Positions 9,035-16,781 of a stretch of DNA of 64,000 bases are shown here, piece by piece (position 1 is the stretch's first letter; each line of letters opens with the position of its first letter). Under the pieces are notes generated by a model. It was not told where the DNA came from and searched no databases. It was given only the letters and a program-made list of their open reading frames with translations. Source of the stretch: Lachnospiraceae bacterium P6B14 (GTDB lineage Bacteria; Bacillota; Clostridia; Lachnospirales; Lachnospiraceae). The translations under genes were made by a program, and so were the position numbers. The stretch lies in contig JHWZ01000001.1 of the NCBI GenBank assembly GCA_000687695.1, positions 1-64,000 on the forward strand, in the 5' to 3' direction.

Positions 9035-9070
9035 AATCTCTCACGCTCCGTATGTATCATAGCAAACCCA

Positions 9071-9092
9071 ACACGACAACTGTATGTCATGT
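9071..9092. promoter_or_regulatory. inverted-repeat operator upstream of the WYL regulator
   Basis: ACACGACA, 6 nt, TGTCATGT: 8-bp arms with one mismatch, placed where the promoter of the WYL gene should be. The promoter hexamers themselves are not clear. Confidence 0.5.
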
Positions 9093-9119
9093 TTATTATA
9101 GCAATGAAACTTTTTTTCG

Positions 9120-9254
9120 TCAACAATCTCGCACATGAATAAGGAAAGAAGAACCGGTCGCCCGATCCTTCTCTTCAAGAATGGACAGCCCCCACTCGCT
9201 GCGCATCCCTCCGTGCGGAATATTATCTACTATCACTGTCAGTTTCGTACTCAT
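9120..9254 (-). pseudogene. N-terminal fragment of a second metallo-beta-lactamase-fold protein
   Basis: A 44-codon frame starts with MSTKLTVIVDN and continues PHGGMRSEWGLSILEE, the usual first strand and EWGLS/EHGLS motif of a family of MBL-fold hydrolases, then ends at TGA with no HxHxDH motif. Its ATG overlaps the stop of the upstream MBL gene in an ATGA junction, so it was once translationally coupled. I read it as a 3'-truncated gene. It is unrelated in sequence to the intact MBL protein next to it. Confidence 0.5.
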
Positions 9255-10042
9255 ATTATTCTTTCAAAAACCCTGCAAAAATCCTGAACTCCATCTGTTC
9301 CAAGAACATAAATATTCGGTAGATGTGAGATTCTTACCCTGCTGTATGCTATCCTCTCAAGTCCGCAGTCAAAGACGGTATGATTTGTCAGGGCAACATC
9401 GCATTCCTTTTCTCCGGCAATTCTCATAAATTTCTTTACTGACTGTCTTTGAAGCTCCCTGCCTTCTTCATCTCCTCTGGGAGGCGTGGCACCTCCGAAA
9501 AGACAGGCCATATGTTTTTCTCCGTTTTCATGTACAGGGAAAATAAAGCTTGAAGATCCTTTTGTATGTCCCGGGGTCGATATTACATATATACCCCTGT
9601 CTCCGCATTCTATCATATCTCCGCCAGAAATATACTCATCGATCTCAAACTCTTTCCAACTGTCGCTCCGTCCATCCTCATGCGGAGTGAAAAGCCTTAA
9701 TTTATCGTCCTCTTCAGAAAGAAAGGTTTTTGCCCCGGAGTCTTCCTTAAGCCACTTCCCGCATCCCACATGATCAATATGTCCATGCGTCATTAAAAAC
9801 ATACTGATACCCTTACTGTCCCAGCCCGCTTCATCAATTGAACGGATTATCTCGTCAAAAACCCTTTTATCAGGCCAGATACCGTCTATCACCACAAGCC
9901 CCGCCTCTGTCTTCAGTATGTAACAGGCTGTTTCCTTCTGGGCAACTATTATCAGATCGTCAAAGATCTGTGCATGGGTAAACCATGTCATATCTTCCAT
10001 TCTCTTTATTGTTTCTATCGTTAATTCCGGTATTTCCTTCAC
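9251..10042 (-). CDS. metallo-beta-lactamase-fold hydrolase
   Basis: 263 residues from GTG 10042. This start forms a GTGA overlap with the preceding GNAT gene and follows GGAGGG; a TTG four codons earlier is less likely. The zinc motif THGHIDH lies at about 92-98, with later ligands in STPGHTKGSS and the terminal region TNHTVFD. Family members are thioesterases, lactonases, glyoxalases and others, so the substrate is not predictable. It lies between a GNAT gene and a truncated MBL gene in one run. Confidence 0.85.
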   Translation of the reverse strand: MKEIPELTIETIKRMEDMTWFTHAQIFDDLIIVAQKETACYILKTEAGLVVIDGIWPDKRVFDEIIRSIDEAGWDSKGISMFLMTHGHIDHVGCGKWLKEDSGAKTFLSEEDDKLRLFTPHEDGRSDSWKEFEIDEYISGGDMIECGDRGIYVISTPGHTKGSSSFIFPVHENGEKHMACLFGGATPPRGDEEGRELQRQSVKKFMRIAGEKECDVALTNHTVFDCGLERIAYSRVRISHLPNIYVLGTDGVQDFCRVFERII

Positions 10043-10542
10043 TTTTCCCTCCAAGCAGTCAACGGGGACGGTTCTCTCTGGATGGTACCCAGTTCACTTT
10101 TCCTTTTTTGATAAAAGACAAATCCATCCTCATTCTTTATGATACGGTAGCCTAATCTTTTGTAAAAAGCATTTGTCCGCTCATTCCAGCATGGGGTATC
10201 CAGATTAAACTCCGTACCACATGGGAAATACTTTTCTATGCATTCCATCAAACGAATTCCGTACCCTTTTCTATGATAGACGCTGTCAATAAATATTCTG
10301 CCAATGTATACGCTGTTTTTTGTTTCATCCTGGAATATAATGGCTGTCCCTACCAGATCATTTCCTATTATTGCCTGATACAAATGTCCCTCCCTGGCCA
10401 TTTGTTTATGCCATTCTACTGAATCAAATCCAGGCGGACAATCACCTTTTGTTCCGCCAACATTTACATCTGTTTCAAAAGCTCTGATAGACATATCTAC
10501 GATTTTTTCAACCTGACTTGCCTCCGCTTTGACAATATGCAT
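10039..10542 (-). CDS. GNAT N-acetyltransferase
   Basis: 167 residues from ATG 10542, which follows AGGAGA; upstream in-frame starts lack a site. The acetyl-CoA loop is HRKGYGIRL and the C-terminal NAFYKRLGYR motif is present. Substrate unknown. The stop overlaps the start of the MBL gene, so the two form an operon. Confidence 0.85.
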   Translation of the reverse strand: MHIVKAEASQVEKIVDMSIRAFETDVNVGGTKGDCPPGFDSVEWHKQMAREGHLYQAIIGNDLVGTAIIFQDETKNSVYIGRIFIDSVYHRKGYGIRLMECIEKYFPCGTEFNLDTPCWNERTNAFYKRLGYRIIKNEDGFVFYQKRKSELGTIQREPSPLTAWREK

Positions 10543-10572
10543 CCCACTTCTCCTAACTGTCATTATCCTCAT

Positions 10573-10673
10573 TATTTTGCTATTTTCAGTTGCGTTCGCG
10601 CTGGTTCAATCCCCATAACCCGTATGGATCACGCTTTAACTCATTTTCATACAGCGATAACACTGAGCATATA
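10573..10673 (-). other. short gap with a possible gene remnant
   Basis: A 26-codon frame reads LYENELKRDPYGLWGLNQRERN and stops. It has a coding-like composition but no plausible start and no family I recognise, so it may be the tail of a lost gene. Confidence 0.2.
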
Positions 10674-11201
10674 TCAAAAAACATCACCTTGCAGTCTCCG
10701 ATATATTACCGATACATGTGTTATCCTGTTTGCTTCATCAGGATATTCTCTGTCAAATTGCATCCCGATAGCCTCCGCTGTCCTTATGGAAGCTATATTT
10801 GTATATTTGCAATATGAATACAGCGCAGGGTAATCTGTATTCTTAAACGCCCAATCCCGTACTGCTGATGCAGCTTCCTTTGCATAGCCTCTGCACTGGC
10901 AGCCGCGACGGATGTGGTATCCGATCTCCGGAAGCATTTCTCCTTCTATATCCTGCAGCGTCAGCCCACAGTCGCCGATTACTTCACCCGTATCCTTCAG
11001 GCATACCGCCCAAAGTCCGAAACCATCCTTGCGATATCGTTCCATGTTCCTCTCTATCCAGTCCCGGACTCTTCCCTCATCAAAAGCATATGGATAGTGC
11101 TGCATATTGTCAGAATCCGCAAGGACCGAATAAAGTGCATCATAGTCATCCATGTTCATTTCCCGCAGGAACACTCTCTCTGTTTCAAGCATCACTTTCA
11201 T
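10674..11201 (-). CDS. GNAT N-acetyltransferase (RimJ/RimL type)
   Basis: 175 residues. The Acetyltransf_3 pattern is clear: LETERVFLREMNMDDYDAL at the start, GEVIGDCGL, the acetyl-CoA loop CQCRGYAKEA and NIASIRTAEAIGM. Such proteins acetylate protein N-termini or small amines. It overlaps the upstream GNAT gene by 17 bp, so the two are coupled. Confidence 0.88.
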   Translation of the reverse strand: MKVMLETERVFLREMNMDDYDALYSVLADSDNMQHYPYAFDEGRVRDWIERNMERYRKDGFGLWAVCLKDTGEVIGDCGLTLQDIEGEMLPEIGYHIRRGCQCRGYAKEAASAVRDWAFKNTDYPALYSYCKYTNIASIRTAEAIGMQFDREYPDEANRITHVSVIYRRLQGDVF

Positions 11202-11697
11202 AATTATTAGCCCCGTTTTTCATCATCAGATAGCAGTTAATTCCCTCTTTATAAAAATCAGTTAGTTCTCCAACACACTTATATCCCAGATTTTCATATA
11301 ATTTCTTCGCTCTTGGATTAAAATCATCTACAGTTAAAAAGTATTTTGCCGAAGAAGAATCAGTAGCATTATCCTCAAAAAACTTCATCAGCTGTTTACC
11401 GATGCCATAATTCCTGTATTCTTCCTTTACTGCAACAATATGGAGATAAGGGTAGCTTCCAAAAACACCATTTGTCATGTAGTAAATAAACCCCAGGCAT
11501 TTCTCATTTTCATCCAATGCAACATATATGTTTTCTTGTCCCACTGCATATGTTAGCATATTGGCTGCCTTTTCATAATCGCTGAAATACGCTCTTCCCA
11601 AATCAGAATTTTGCAGAATTTCTATGCAGCTATCAGTATATTTCATATTTGCAAGTTGAATATGTATATCCTTTTTCCTCTTACGCTCTTCACACAT
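11185..11697 (-). CDS. GNAT N-acetyltransferase
   Basis: 170 residues with the core YLHIVAVKEEYRNYGIGKQL (acetyl-CoA loop) and NPRAKKLYENLGYK. The first 12 residues are basic and unusual (MCEERKRKKDIH), so the true start may be Met18. It follows the yjdF-type gene by about 40 bp and overlaps the next GNAT. Confidence 0.85.
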   Translation of the reverse strand: MCEERKRKKDIHIQLANMKYTDSCIEILQNSDLGRAYFSDYEKAANMLTYAVGQENIYVALDENEKCLGFIYYMTNGVFGSYPYLHIVAVKEEYRNYGIGKQLMKFFEDNATDSSSAKYFLTVDDFNPRAKKLYENLGYKCVGELTDFYKEGINCYLMMKNGANNYESDA

Positions 11698-11738
11698 TAA
11701 TCTTTACCTCTATTTTCATTAATCGTCTTTCTCCTCGT

Positions 11739-12155
11739 CTAATGCCCCTTATGCTTTTCCTTTTTCTTCTGCTGTTTCATCTCAAACAGTCTGTCGCTTT
11801 CCTCTTCCCGTTCCTTCTTGCTTCGTTCTTTTCTCGCCAGCTTATTTTGCTCCTGCTGCAACTTAAGAGCCTGCTGGGATTTCGTTCCTATGCCGGTTTC
11901 CATGGTCTGTTTTTTCGCATCACGCTGTGCCCTTTTCGGATTCTTCTTCGTATCCTTTACAACCGTTTCAACCGCCGGACTAAACTGCAGATGATAATAG
12001 TTCCGATTGATAAACTCCAAAACATCATAATCCTTCGGTTCCACGCCAAATGTCACTTTAGCTACTGACAGTTTTCTGTTTTCAATTCTCTCAAAAACAC
12101 CCACCCAGAACGGATCTTCAAAATATATCGTCAGTTTTCCGCTTACTCTATCCAT
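11739..12155 (-). CDS. yjdF: YjdF family protein (DUF2992)
   Basis: 138 residues. The N-terminal part (KLTIYFEDPFWVGVFER, then LEFINRNYYHLQFSP) matches YjdF/DUF2992; the C-terminal half is a Lys/Gln/Glu-rich coiled region. In several Firmicutes yjdF is controlled by an azaaromatic-sensing riboswitch, but only 69 nt separate this gene from the upstream tetR stop and no such structure fits there. Its role is unknown. It probably shares the tetR promoter. Confidence 0.82.
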   Translation of the reverse strand: MDRVSGKLTIYFEDPFWVGVFERIENRKLSVAKVTFGVEPKDYDVLEFINRNYYHLQFSPAVETVVKDTKKNPKRAQRDAKKQTMETGIGTKSQQALKLQQEQNKLARKERSKKEREEESDRLFEMKQQKKKEKHKGH

Positions 12156-12224
12156 TGTTCTTCATCCCCCAGATTACGTAGGGACAATCTATGTTTTAAT
12201 CCCCTTTCCTCCTAAAGCTTTTTT

Positions 12225-12830
12225 CTAACAACCAGTATGAATTTTTTTCCCCATATACACATCACAAAAATGTCGGATATGTTTCTCCATTTCATCCAAA
12301 ATCTCTTTTTCATGCTGTGGCTGCCTATCAAATCTGGCAACCAAAAGAACTGCCGGTGCAGTGAGCTCTTCTGCCAAAAGATCTGGGTCATCATTCACGA
12401 CCAACCCCTCATCCATAAGCTCTCTGATAATCCTGGAATACATTCTCTGGACACCAAACAACTGATGTTTTGTAGTCACTTCGGCTAGCCTTTCATTCCG
12501 AAACTGCTCCTGGACAAGGAACATCCGTATTCTCCGGATCATCGGATCATGCATGGTAAACGATATCCGTTCCATCGTTCTTTTTACAAATTCTTCTTTA
12601 TTCTTTGGAAGTCTCCCGATATTCTCCTCAGAGCCAAAATATTCTTCATATCTTTCTTCCGCCGAATCAATCAGCGCGTTTAGGATATCTTCCTTTCCCT
12701 TATAGTGTTTGTAAAGGGATGGACCTTTTATGCCGACACGTTCCGCAATCAGATCCACACCGGTTCCATCATAACCATTCTCGGCAAAAAGCGTCAAAGC
12801 TTCTTCCAAAATTCTTTCCTTTGTTGACAT
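12225..12830 (-). CDS. TetR-family transcriptional regulator
   Basis: 201 residues from ATG 12830, which follows GGAGGG. A longer frame to 12860 is ruled out because its ATG would sit at the transcription start. The HTH reads VDLIAERVGIKGPSLYKHY. The promoter contains GCTAA-type half sites in both orientations; the same arrangement recurs at the promoter of the GNAT gene at 26845, so this protein may control both loci. Confidence 0.9.
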   Translation of the reverse strand: MSTKERILEEALTLFAENGYDGTGVDLIAERVGIKGPSLYKHYKGKEDILNALIDSAEERYEEYFGSEENIGRLPKNKEEFVKRTMERISFTMHDPMIRRIRMFLVQEQFRNERLAEVTTKHQLFGVQRMYSRIIRELMDEGLVVNDDPDLLAEELTAPAVLLVARFDRQPQHEKEILDEMEKHIRHFCDVYMGKKIHTGC

Positions 12831-12848
12831 GGCACCCTCCGAATTTTT

Positions 12849-12894
12849 GCTAACGTTCATTAGCTATTCTAGCAAATAATCGTTAGCTTGTCAA
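12849..12894 (-). promoter_or_regulatory. tetR promoter with GCTAACG half-site operators
   Basis: -35 TTGACA at 12889-12894 and -10 TAGAAT at 12866-12871, spacer 17. GCTAACG and CGTTAGC at 12849-12855 and 12881-12887 flank the -10, with a third GCTAATG half site between them. Confidence 0.8.
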
Positions 12895-12907
12895 GAAATA
12901 TTTTAAA

Positions 12908-13017
12908 AAATTCCTGCCGCACACGCGCGACAGGAATCTCTTCAAATAATCTTTATTCAGCTAAACAATCATTGATCACTGTTTAGCAGCGATAGCCGCC
13001 TGTGCGGCTTCCCAAGA
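12908..13017 (-). repeat. type A intergenic repeat with ppdK-like tail
   Basis: Contains the shared terminator hairpin ATTCCTG...CAGGAAT (12910-12937), the CTTCAAATAAT linker, and 5' to it on the minus strand a short frame ending AAQAAIAAKQ-stop, like the ppdK C-terminus AAAQAAIAQKA. The large hairpin of the long copies is absent. It lies directly after the GNAT gene stop. Confidence 0.75.
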
Positions 13018-13038
13018 ACGATCTGTTTTCAGGACAAC

Positions 13039-13482
13039 CTACTTATCCATACACAACCCCAACACGATTGATTTTTCACGGAAACCATATTTCTTATAAA
13101 AATCTAATGCGTTATTTCCGAATACGACCTTCACATCGATATCTGTGATTTCGAGTTCCTGAAACTTTTCCATCGCCCAATCCATCAGTGCGATACCGTA
13201 ACCATGCCCTCTTTCCTGCTCCACTACAACAAGATACTCTAATACACCCTTGCCACCGTCAACACAGATTTTACAGAAGCCTATTACTTTTTGATCATTC
13301 TCTATTACAGAAATAAATGATTTCCCGCTTTTCAATTCACCCTTAAAACTCTCTATCCTCTGTTCAGACGTAGTTATCGGGTAGTATCCCTCAAAATGAG
13401 TGGACACCTTATTATGATGCTTAGCCAACTCCTCCAGACAACCATACAGTTTGTCCGTTTCTTCAAAACTAATCTCTCTCAT
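13039..13482 (-). CDS. GNAT N-acetyltransferase
   Basis: 147 residues from ATG 13482 (GGAG eight bases upstream). Core motifs are LEYLVVVEQERGHGYGIALM (acetyl-CoA loop) and NALDFYKKYGFREK. Substrate unknown. A type A repeat begins immediately after its stop codon. Confidence 0.87.
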   Translation of the reverse strand: MREISFEETDKLYGCLEELAKHHNKVSTHFEGYYPITTSEQRIESFKGELKSGKSFISVIENDQKVIGFCKICVDGGKGVLEYLVVVEQERGHGYGIALMDWAMEKFQELEITDIDVKVVFGNNALDFYKKYGFREKSIVLGLCMDK

Positions 13483-13523
13483 AATCTGCACTCCATGATA
13501 TATTCCTCATCCGCTCGTCTTCC

Positions 13524-13715
13524 TCACTGTCTATCCGGAAACAAGTAGATCGCATCCGGGACAAACACAAGAATCACATTCCTGTCACGTACGTCTTTTT
13601 GTCGTATTCCAACACAAGAAACATCCTTGCTGCTGTATATTCGATCTTTATGGTGAATATACACTTTCCCGTCCTTCATCTCCGTAATATATGCTCGGTA
13701 TGCACATCTCCTCAT
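13524..13715 (-). CDS. small hypothetical protein
   Basis: 63 residues (CAYRAYITEMKDGKVYIHHK, DRIYSSKD, VFVPDAIYLFPDRQ). The alternation of polar and hydrophobic residues suggests a small beta-barrel; there is no membrane segment or known motif. It lies 23 bp after the MGMT-fusion gene with a weak AGGAAAA site. I do not recognise the family. Confidence 0.45.
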   Translation of the reverse strand: MRRCAYRAYITEMKDGKVYIHHKDRIYSSKDVSCVGIRQKDVRDRNVILVFVPDAIYLFPDRQ

Positions 13716-13738
13716 CTGTATTGATTTTTCCTGAATCT

Positions 13739-14365
13739 TTAATACATCCCGAATTTTTCCAGATCCACCCTTCCGTCATTAACCTCAACTCCCTCTGCTT
13801 CCAAACGACTCTGTTGAATGCCCGGACCACCAAAGACAAATGCATCCGCCAGTTCTCCCTTTGCATTGACCACGCGATGGCAAGGGATATGCTCCGGATC
13901 AGGATTCTTATGAAGTGCATTTCCCACCGCCCGACTCATACGTGGATTTCCTGCCATAGCCGCCACCATCCCGTATGTAGCAACCTTGCCCTTCGGAATC
14001 TTCTTAACCGCCTCATAAATCCGCCTGGTCGGCGTATCAGTGACGAGATCGTAGCTGTCCGCAATCATTCGTTTAACTTCATCATCCGGAATACTGCCAT
14101 CAATGATGATTGTGTTCCAATGCTCTTTATTCTGATGGTATGCCGGAATCACGGATGAGTATGTCTTTCGCCAAAAATCTCTCCACTCAGGATCTACTTT
14201 TACATTTACACGGACGGATCCATTTTTCTCATAGACAAGCATAAAAGTCTTTTTGCTACCCTTCACACGAATCAACTGCCAGTTATCATCATGAAACGGC
14301 GCGTCCTGATAGGTATCAGGGAAGGAAAGACCGTATTCTATGGTTTCCTGTCTGCTCCTCATCAT
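13739..14365 (-). CDS. MmcQ/YjbR domain fused to O6-methylguanine-DNA methyltransferase domain
   Basis: 208 residues from Met at 14365, which follows GGAAAGGACGG. Residues 1-110 are MmcQ/YjbR-like (FPDTYQDAPFHDD, VRVNVKVDPEWRDFWR, HWNTIIIDGSIPDDEV). Residues 115-205 are the DNA-binding half of MGMT with the wing (GKVATYGMVA) and an intact active site HIPCHRVV, so the Cys acceptor is present and this is not an alkyltransferase-like protein. The domain order is seen directly; a joint role in alkylation repair is inference. Confidence 0.87.
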   Translation of the reverse strand: MMRSRQETIEYGLSFPDTYQDAPFHDDNWQLIRVKGSKKTFMLVYEKNGSVRVNVKVDPEWRDFWRKTYSSVIPAYHQNKEHWNTIIIDGSIPDDEVKRMIADSYDLVTDTPTRRIYEAVKKIPKGKVATYGMVAAMAGNPRMSRAVGNALHKNPDPEHIPCHRVVNAKGELADAFVFGGPGIQQSRLEAEGVEVNDGRVDLEKFGMY

Positions 14366-14424
14366 TACCGTCCTTTCCATCGCTTTTTCTCAGTCTCCCC
14401 GATCTATAATTTTGCAGTACCACC

Positions 14425-14775
14425 TCATAATCTTTCTGTCCACTCAGCTTCCTTGAATCCAACCATCACATATCCGTCACCTACCGCCAACGGTCTCTTA
14501 ACAAGCATACCATCCGACGCAAGCAGCTTGATCTGCTCATCTTCACCCATATTCGGAAGTTTTTTAGAGAGTTCCATCTCCCGATAGATCATCCCGCTCG
14601 TATTAAAAAATCTCTTGAGCGGCAGACCACTTGCTTGCCATAACCTCCGAAGAGTCTTTTCATCCGGATGGTCTGTTTTGATATCTTTCTTATCATATGA
14701 AATATTTCTGTCATCAAGCCACTTGAGCGCCTTCTTACAGGTTGTACATTTGTCATAGCAATATACAGTCAACAT
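14425..14775 (-). CDS. ArsC/Spx-family (YffB-like) thioredoxin-fold protein
   Basis: 116 residues from ATG 14775, whose GGAGG site lies in the end of the upstream GNAT gene. The CTTC motif near residue 12 (CYDKCTTCKKAL) and KRPLAVGDGYVMVGF mark the ArsC-like family that includes Spx and YffB. Without the Spx polymerase-binding features I call it a reductase-like relative only. Confidence 0.85.
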   Translation of the reverse strand: MLTVYCYDKCTTCKKALKWLDDRNISYDKKDIKTDHPDEKTLRRLWQASGLPLKRFFNTSGMIYREMELSKKLPNMGEDEQIKLLASDGMLVKRPLAVGDGYVMVGFKEAEWTERL

Positions 14776-14777
14776 AA

Positions 14778-15545
14778 TCATCCTCCGGAATCATTCTTAC
14801 GGATTACAGTATTTATCTTATCTTGGACAAAGCCACATTTTAAAGCAGTTTTCATTGATCCCAAATTAGAACTCGAATGCGCCCATACAGGTTTTTTCCC
14901 TACTTCAAGAATATGCTCACACATTCTGTCTGACAATACCGCTGCAAGCCCTTTCCCTCTGTAATCCTCATGTGTTTCAACACCGATATCTATTTCGTCT
15001 GAACTGACGGCTGCAGAGAAGCTGACAGCACAGACTTGACTCTGATCAAGAGCAATATAGCCAAACCCTTCTTTCAGGAACTGCTCTGGTGATGCCCATG
15101 AAAATGACGGTATGATTCTGCCCTCAATCTTTGACAGATTCATCTCATCGATACGTTCTATCCGAAAATCGTTTATGTCTGTTTCACCGATAAATTTATG
15201 GGAAAGATACGAGTATTCTAACCTGGAATCCAAAAGGACTTCTTTGTCTCGAAAAAAATCCGTCACTTCATCATCTGATGTTATCAGTACCAATCGCCTT
15301 TCGTTATGATTCGAAATCATCCTTAGGTAGATATCATTCAGAAATTCGTCTGAAGGCTTTCCCGAAATATATCCGAAACCGCAATAATGCCAAAAGAAAA
15401 CTGTTTCCACATCAGCATCATCATTCACGTAAATATCGCCTGATTGAATTCCCTCTGCTATGGAACATGGGTAAACATTGTTGGCAGTATTGTCCCTGGC
15501 CCATCTAATGTATTTTCCAAAAACTTTTTCAGATACTTTTCTCAT
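14778..15545 (-). CDS. GNAT acetyltransferase (PF12746-like)
   Basis: 255 residues. The C-terminal half carries the GNAT core (IDIGVETHEDYRGKGLAAVL, acetyl-CoA loop) and the N-terminal half (FFWHYCGFGYISGKPSDEFL) matches the two-part family named GNAT acetyltransferase. It is followed at once by the ArsC-like gene. A promoter lies at 15597-15624 (TTACAG, 16 bp, TATAAT). Confidence 0.85.
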   Translation of the reverse strand: MRKVSEKVFGKYIRWARDNTANNVYPCSIAEGIQSGDIYVNDDADVETVFFWHYCGFGYISGKPSDEFLNDIYLRMISNHNERRLVLITSDDEVTDFFRDKEVLLDSRLEYSYLSHKFIGETDINDFRIERIDEMNLSKIEGRIIPSFSWASPEQFLKEGFGYIALDQSQVCAVSFSAAVSSDEIDIGVETHEDYRGKGLAAVLSDRMCEHILEVGKKPVWAHSSSNLGSMKTALKCGFVQDKINTVIRKNDSGG

Positions 15546-15596
15546 CTTTTCCTCAATACCGTGAGCGCTGCGTAATGCGAAACCTCAAACTCTTTT

Positions 15597-15624
15597 ATTA
15601 TACCCCTATTATTGTAATCTGTAA
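15597..15624 (-). promoter_or_regulatory. promoter of the GNAT-ArsC operon
   Basis: -35 TTACAG at 15619-15624, 16-bp spacer, -10 TATAAT at 15597-15602. Confidence 0.6.
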
Positions 15625-15654
15625 AGACTCCATTACATGATGAGCTACAATCAA

Positions 15655-15787
15655 AAAGAGTCCCCGGACAAAATCCGAGGACTCTTCTCATTATTCAAAT
15701 AATGATCTGCATTCGCCTATGCGATTCACGCTTTCTGTGCATGGCTTCCGAAGGAAGACATTTGGCTGCCTGGGCTAATGTTTCTCC
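15655..15787 (-). repeat. type B intergenic repeat
   Basis: Terminator hairpin GAGTCCCCGG...CCGAGGACTC (15658-15684) followed by the type B body (GCATTCGCCTATGCGATTC, then a small CTTCC-GAA-GGAAG hairpin and CTGCCTGGGCT). On the minus strand the body reads AQAAKCLPSEAMHRKR, which aligns to the ppdK tail with an extra 21-22 nt hairpin. It starts right after the BrnA stop. Confidence 0.8.
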
Positions 15788-15967
15788 TTAAATTACACTT
15801 TGTTTTTCTTTTGGATAAACTCTTTGAAATTTCTTAAGCATCTCCGGTGTCATTTCAGGTGAATCGTCATCAAAAATGATCGGTTTTTCTTTCGCTTTAC
15901 GTAGAGCCTCAAGTTGAGCTTCAGAGGGTTTGTCTTTGGGATTCAGAATCATTCTAACGGTTGCCAT
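15788..15967 (-). CDS. BrnA-like antitoxin
   Basis: 59 residues from ATG 15967, preceded by GGAGGCG inside the toxin gene; a longer frame from 15997 lies within the toxin and is rejected. DDDSPEMTPEMLKKF matches the conserved end of BrnA-type ribbon-helix-helix antitoxins, though the DNA-binding part is short. It overlaps the BrnT gene by 14 bp, the usual toxin-first order. Confidence 0.75.
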   Translation of the reverse strand: MATVRMILNPKDKPSEAQLEALRKAKEKPIIFDDDSPEMTPEMLKKFQRVYPKEKQSVI

Positions 15968-16244
15968 AGTATATCGCCTCCTCCTGCTTAGTTGCAAATC
16001 TTGCAGATATAAGTCTTAGTTTTTCTCCCCTATCAGTGTATACTACAAAAAGTACCTCTCCTACCATACCTATCGTATAATATCTGTCCTCATCAACGCT
16101 GTGTACTTCATCATACATTTCAATGCGATTAGTATCATTGAAAATATAAGCTGCAGTCTCAAAATCAATACCGTGTTTTTCCCTGTTTATGGAATTCTTT
16201 TCATCATCCCATTCGACAATAAGATCATCAACCCTTATCTCCAT
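15954..16244 (-). CDS. brnT: BrnT-family ribonuclease toxin
   Basis: 96 residues. VEWDDEKNSINREKHGIDFETA is a BrnT (DUF497) signature, and RYYTIGMVGEVLFVVYTDRG with RLISARFATKQE completes the RelE-like fold with its catalytic Arg/His region. BrnT cleaves RNA and is neutralised by BrnA. GGGAGG precedes the start. The promoter is at 16271-16298. Confidence 0.9.
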   Translation of the reverse strand: MEIRVDDLIVEWDDEKNSINREKHGIDFETAAYIFNDTNRIEMYDEVHSVDEDRYYTIGMVGEVLFVVYTDRGEKLRLISARFATKQEEAIYYGNR

Positions 16245-16270
16245 GCCAACTGCCTCCCATATCTACCCTC

Positions 16271-16298
16271 ATTATACACCATTTGTGTTTTTTTTCAA
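16271..16298 (-). promoter_or_regulatory. promoter of brnT-brnA
   Basis: -35 TTGAAA at 16293-16298, 16-bp spacer with an A tract, -10 TATAAT at 16271-16276. Confidence 0.65.
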
Positions 16299-16526
16299 TA
16301 GACTTAGAAAATTTTTTTTAATACCTAAAGTAACCAAATCCCGTATATGCTCCGAACAGTCAAACTTCTGACACATCATCTATGCAAGTATACTAACCCC
16401 CTCGAATTCGAGGGGGTTAGATCTCTCCTGAATCTCAAAATAGTGTGTCTATCATACCACCGTAATCAATACCTGTCAATATCACCAAGAAGCTTAGACG
16501 TCAATATATCCATATCACCAGCTAAA
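16299..16526. other. intergenic stretch with a 28-bp perfect palindrome
   Basis: No gene recognised. It contains a 28-bp perfect palindrome at 16393-16420 (CTAACCCCCTCGAA mirrored) with no uridine run on either side. It could be a bidirectional terminator or protein site; I see nothing else. Confidence 0.5.
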
Positions 16527-16665
16527 AATAGCCTCTGTCACACTTGCGACAGAGGCTATTTGTTCACTATTTAATACTATCTCAGGCATTCGCCTATGCG
16601 GTTCACGCCTTCTGTGCATGGCTTCCGTAGGAAGACATTTTGCTGCCTGGGCTGTTGCTAACAAA
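16527..16665 (-). repeat. type B intergenic repeat, variant terminator
   Basis: The terminator stem is replaced by AATAGCCTCTGTC/GACAGAGGCTATT (16527-16560) but the loop still resembles the type A loop. The type B body follows at about 16580-16650 and reads AQAAKCLPTEAMHRRR on the minus strand. Confidence 0.75.
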
Positions 16666-16750
16666 CAGAGCGTATCGGTGTTAGGCACCGTCTCACCTAT
16701 ACTTATAACATAAAAGCGTGACCATAACAAGCAACCGGCAGTTGCTTGTC
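16666..16750 (-). pseudogene. remnant of an XRE regulator gene with its operator
   Basis: Minus strand: an inverted repeat ACAAGCAAC-5-GTTGCTTGT (16727-16749), then an AT-rich leader and a short frame GETVPNTDTL. That decapeptide and the operator both occur in the intact XRE gene at 28172-29003, so this looks like the promoter and a few codons of a paralogue joined to the repeat by deletion. Confidence 0.5.
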
Positions 16751-16781
16751 CGGGCAGCCGAAACCCCCACATTTATCTATC

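Noticed and set aside
10595-10640. tRNA T-arm-like GGTTCAATCCC
   Set aside because: Flanking bases form no acceptor or anticodon stem, so this is probably chance.
12156-12224. yjdF riboswitch upstream of the yjdF-type gene
   Set aside because: Only 69 nt lie upstream and no conserved riboswitch stems could be drawn.
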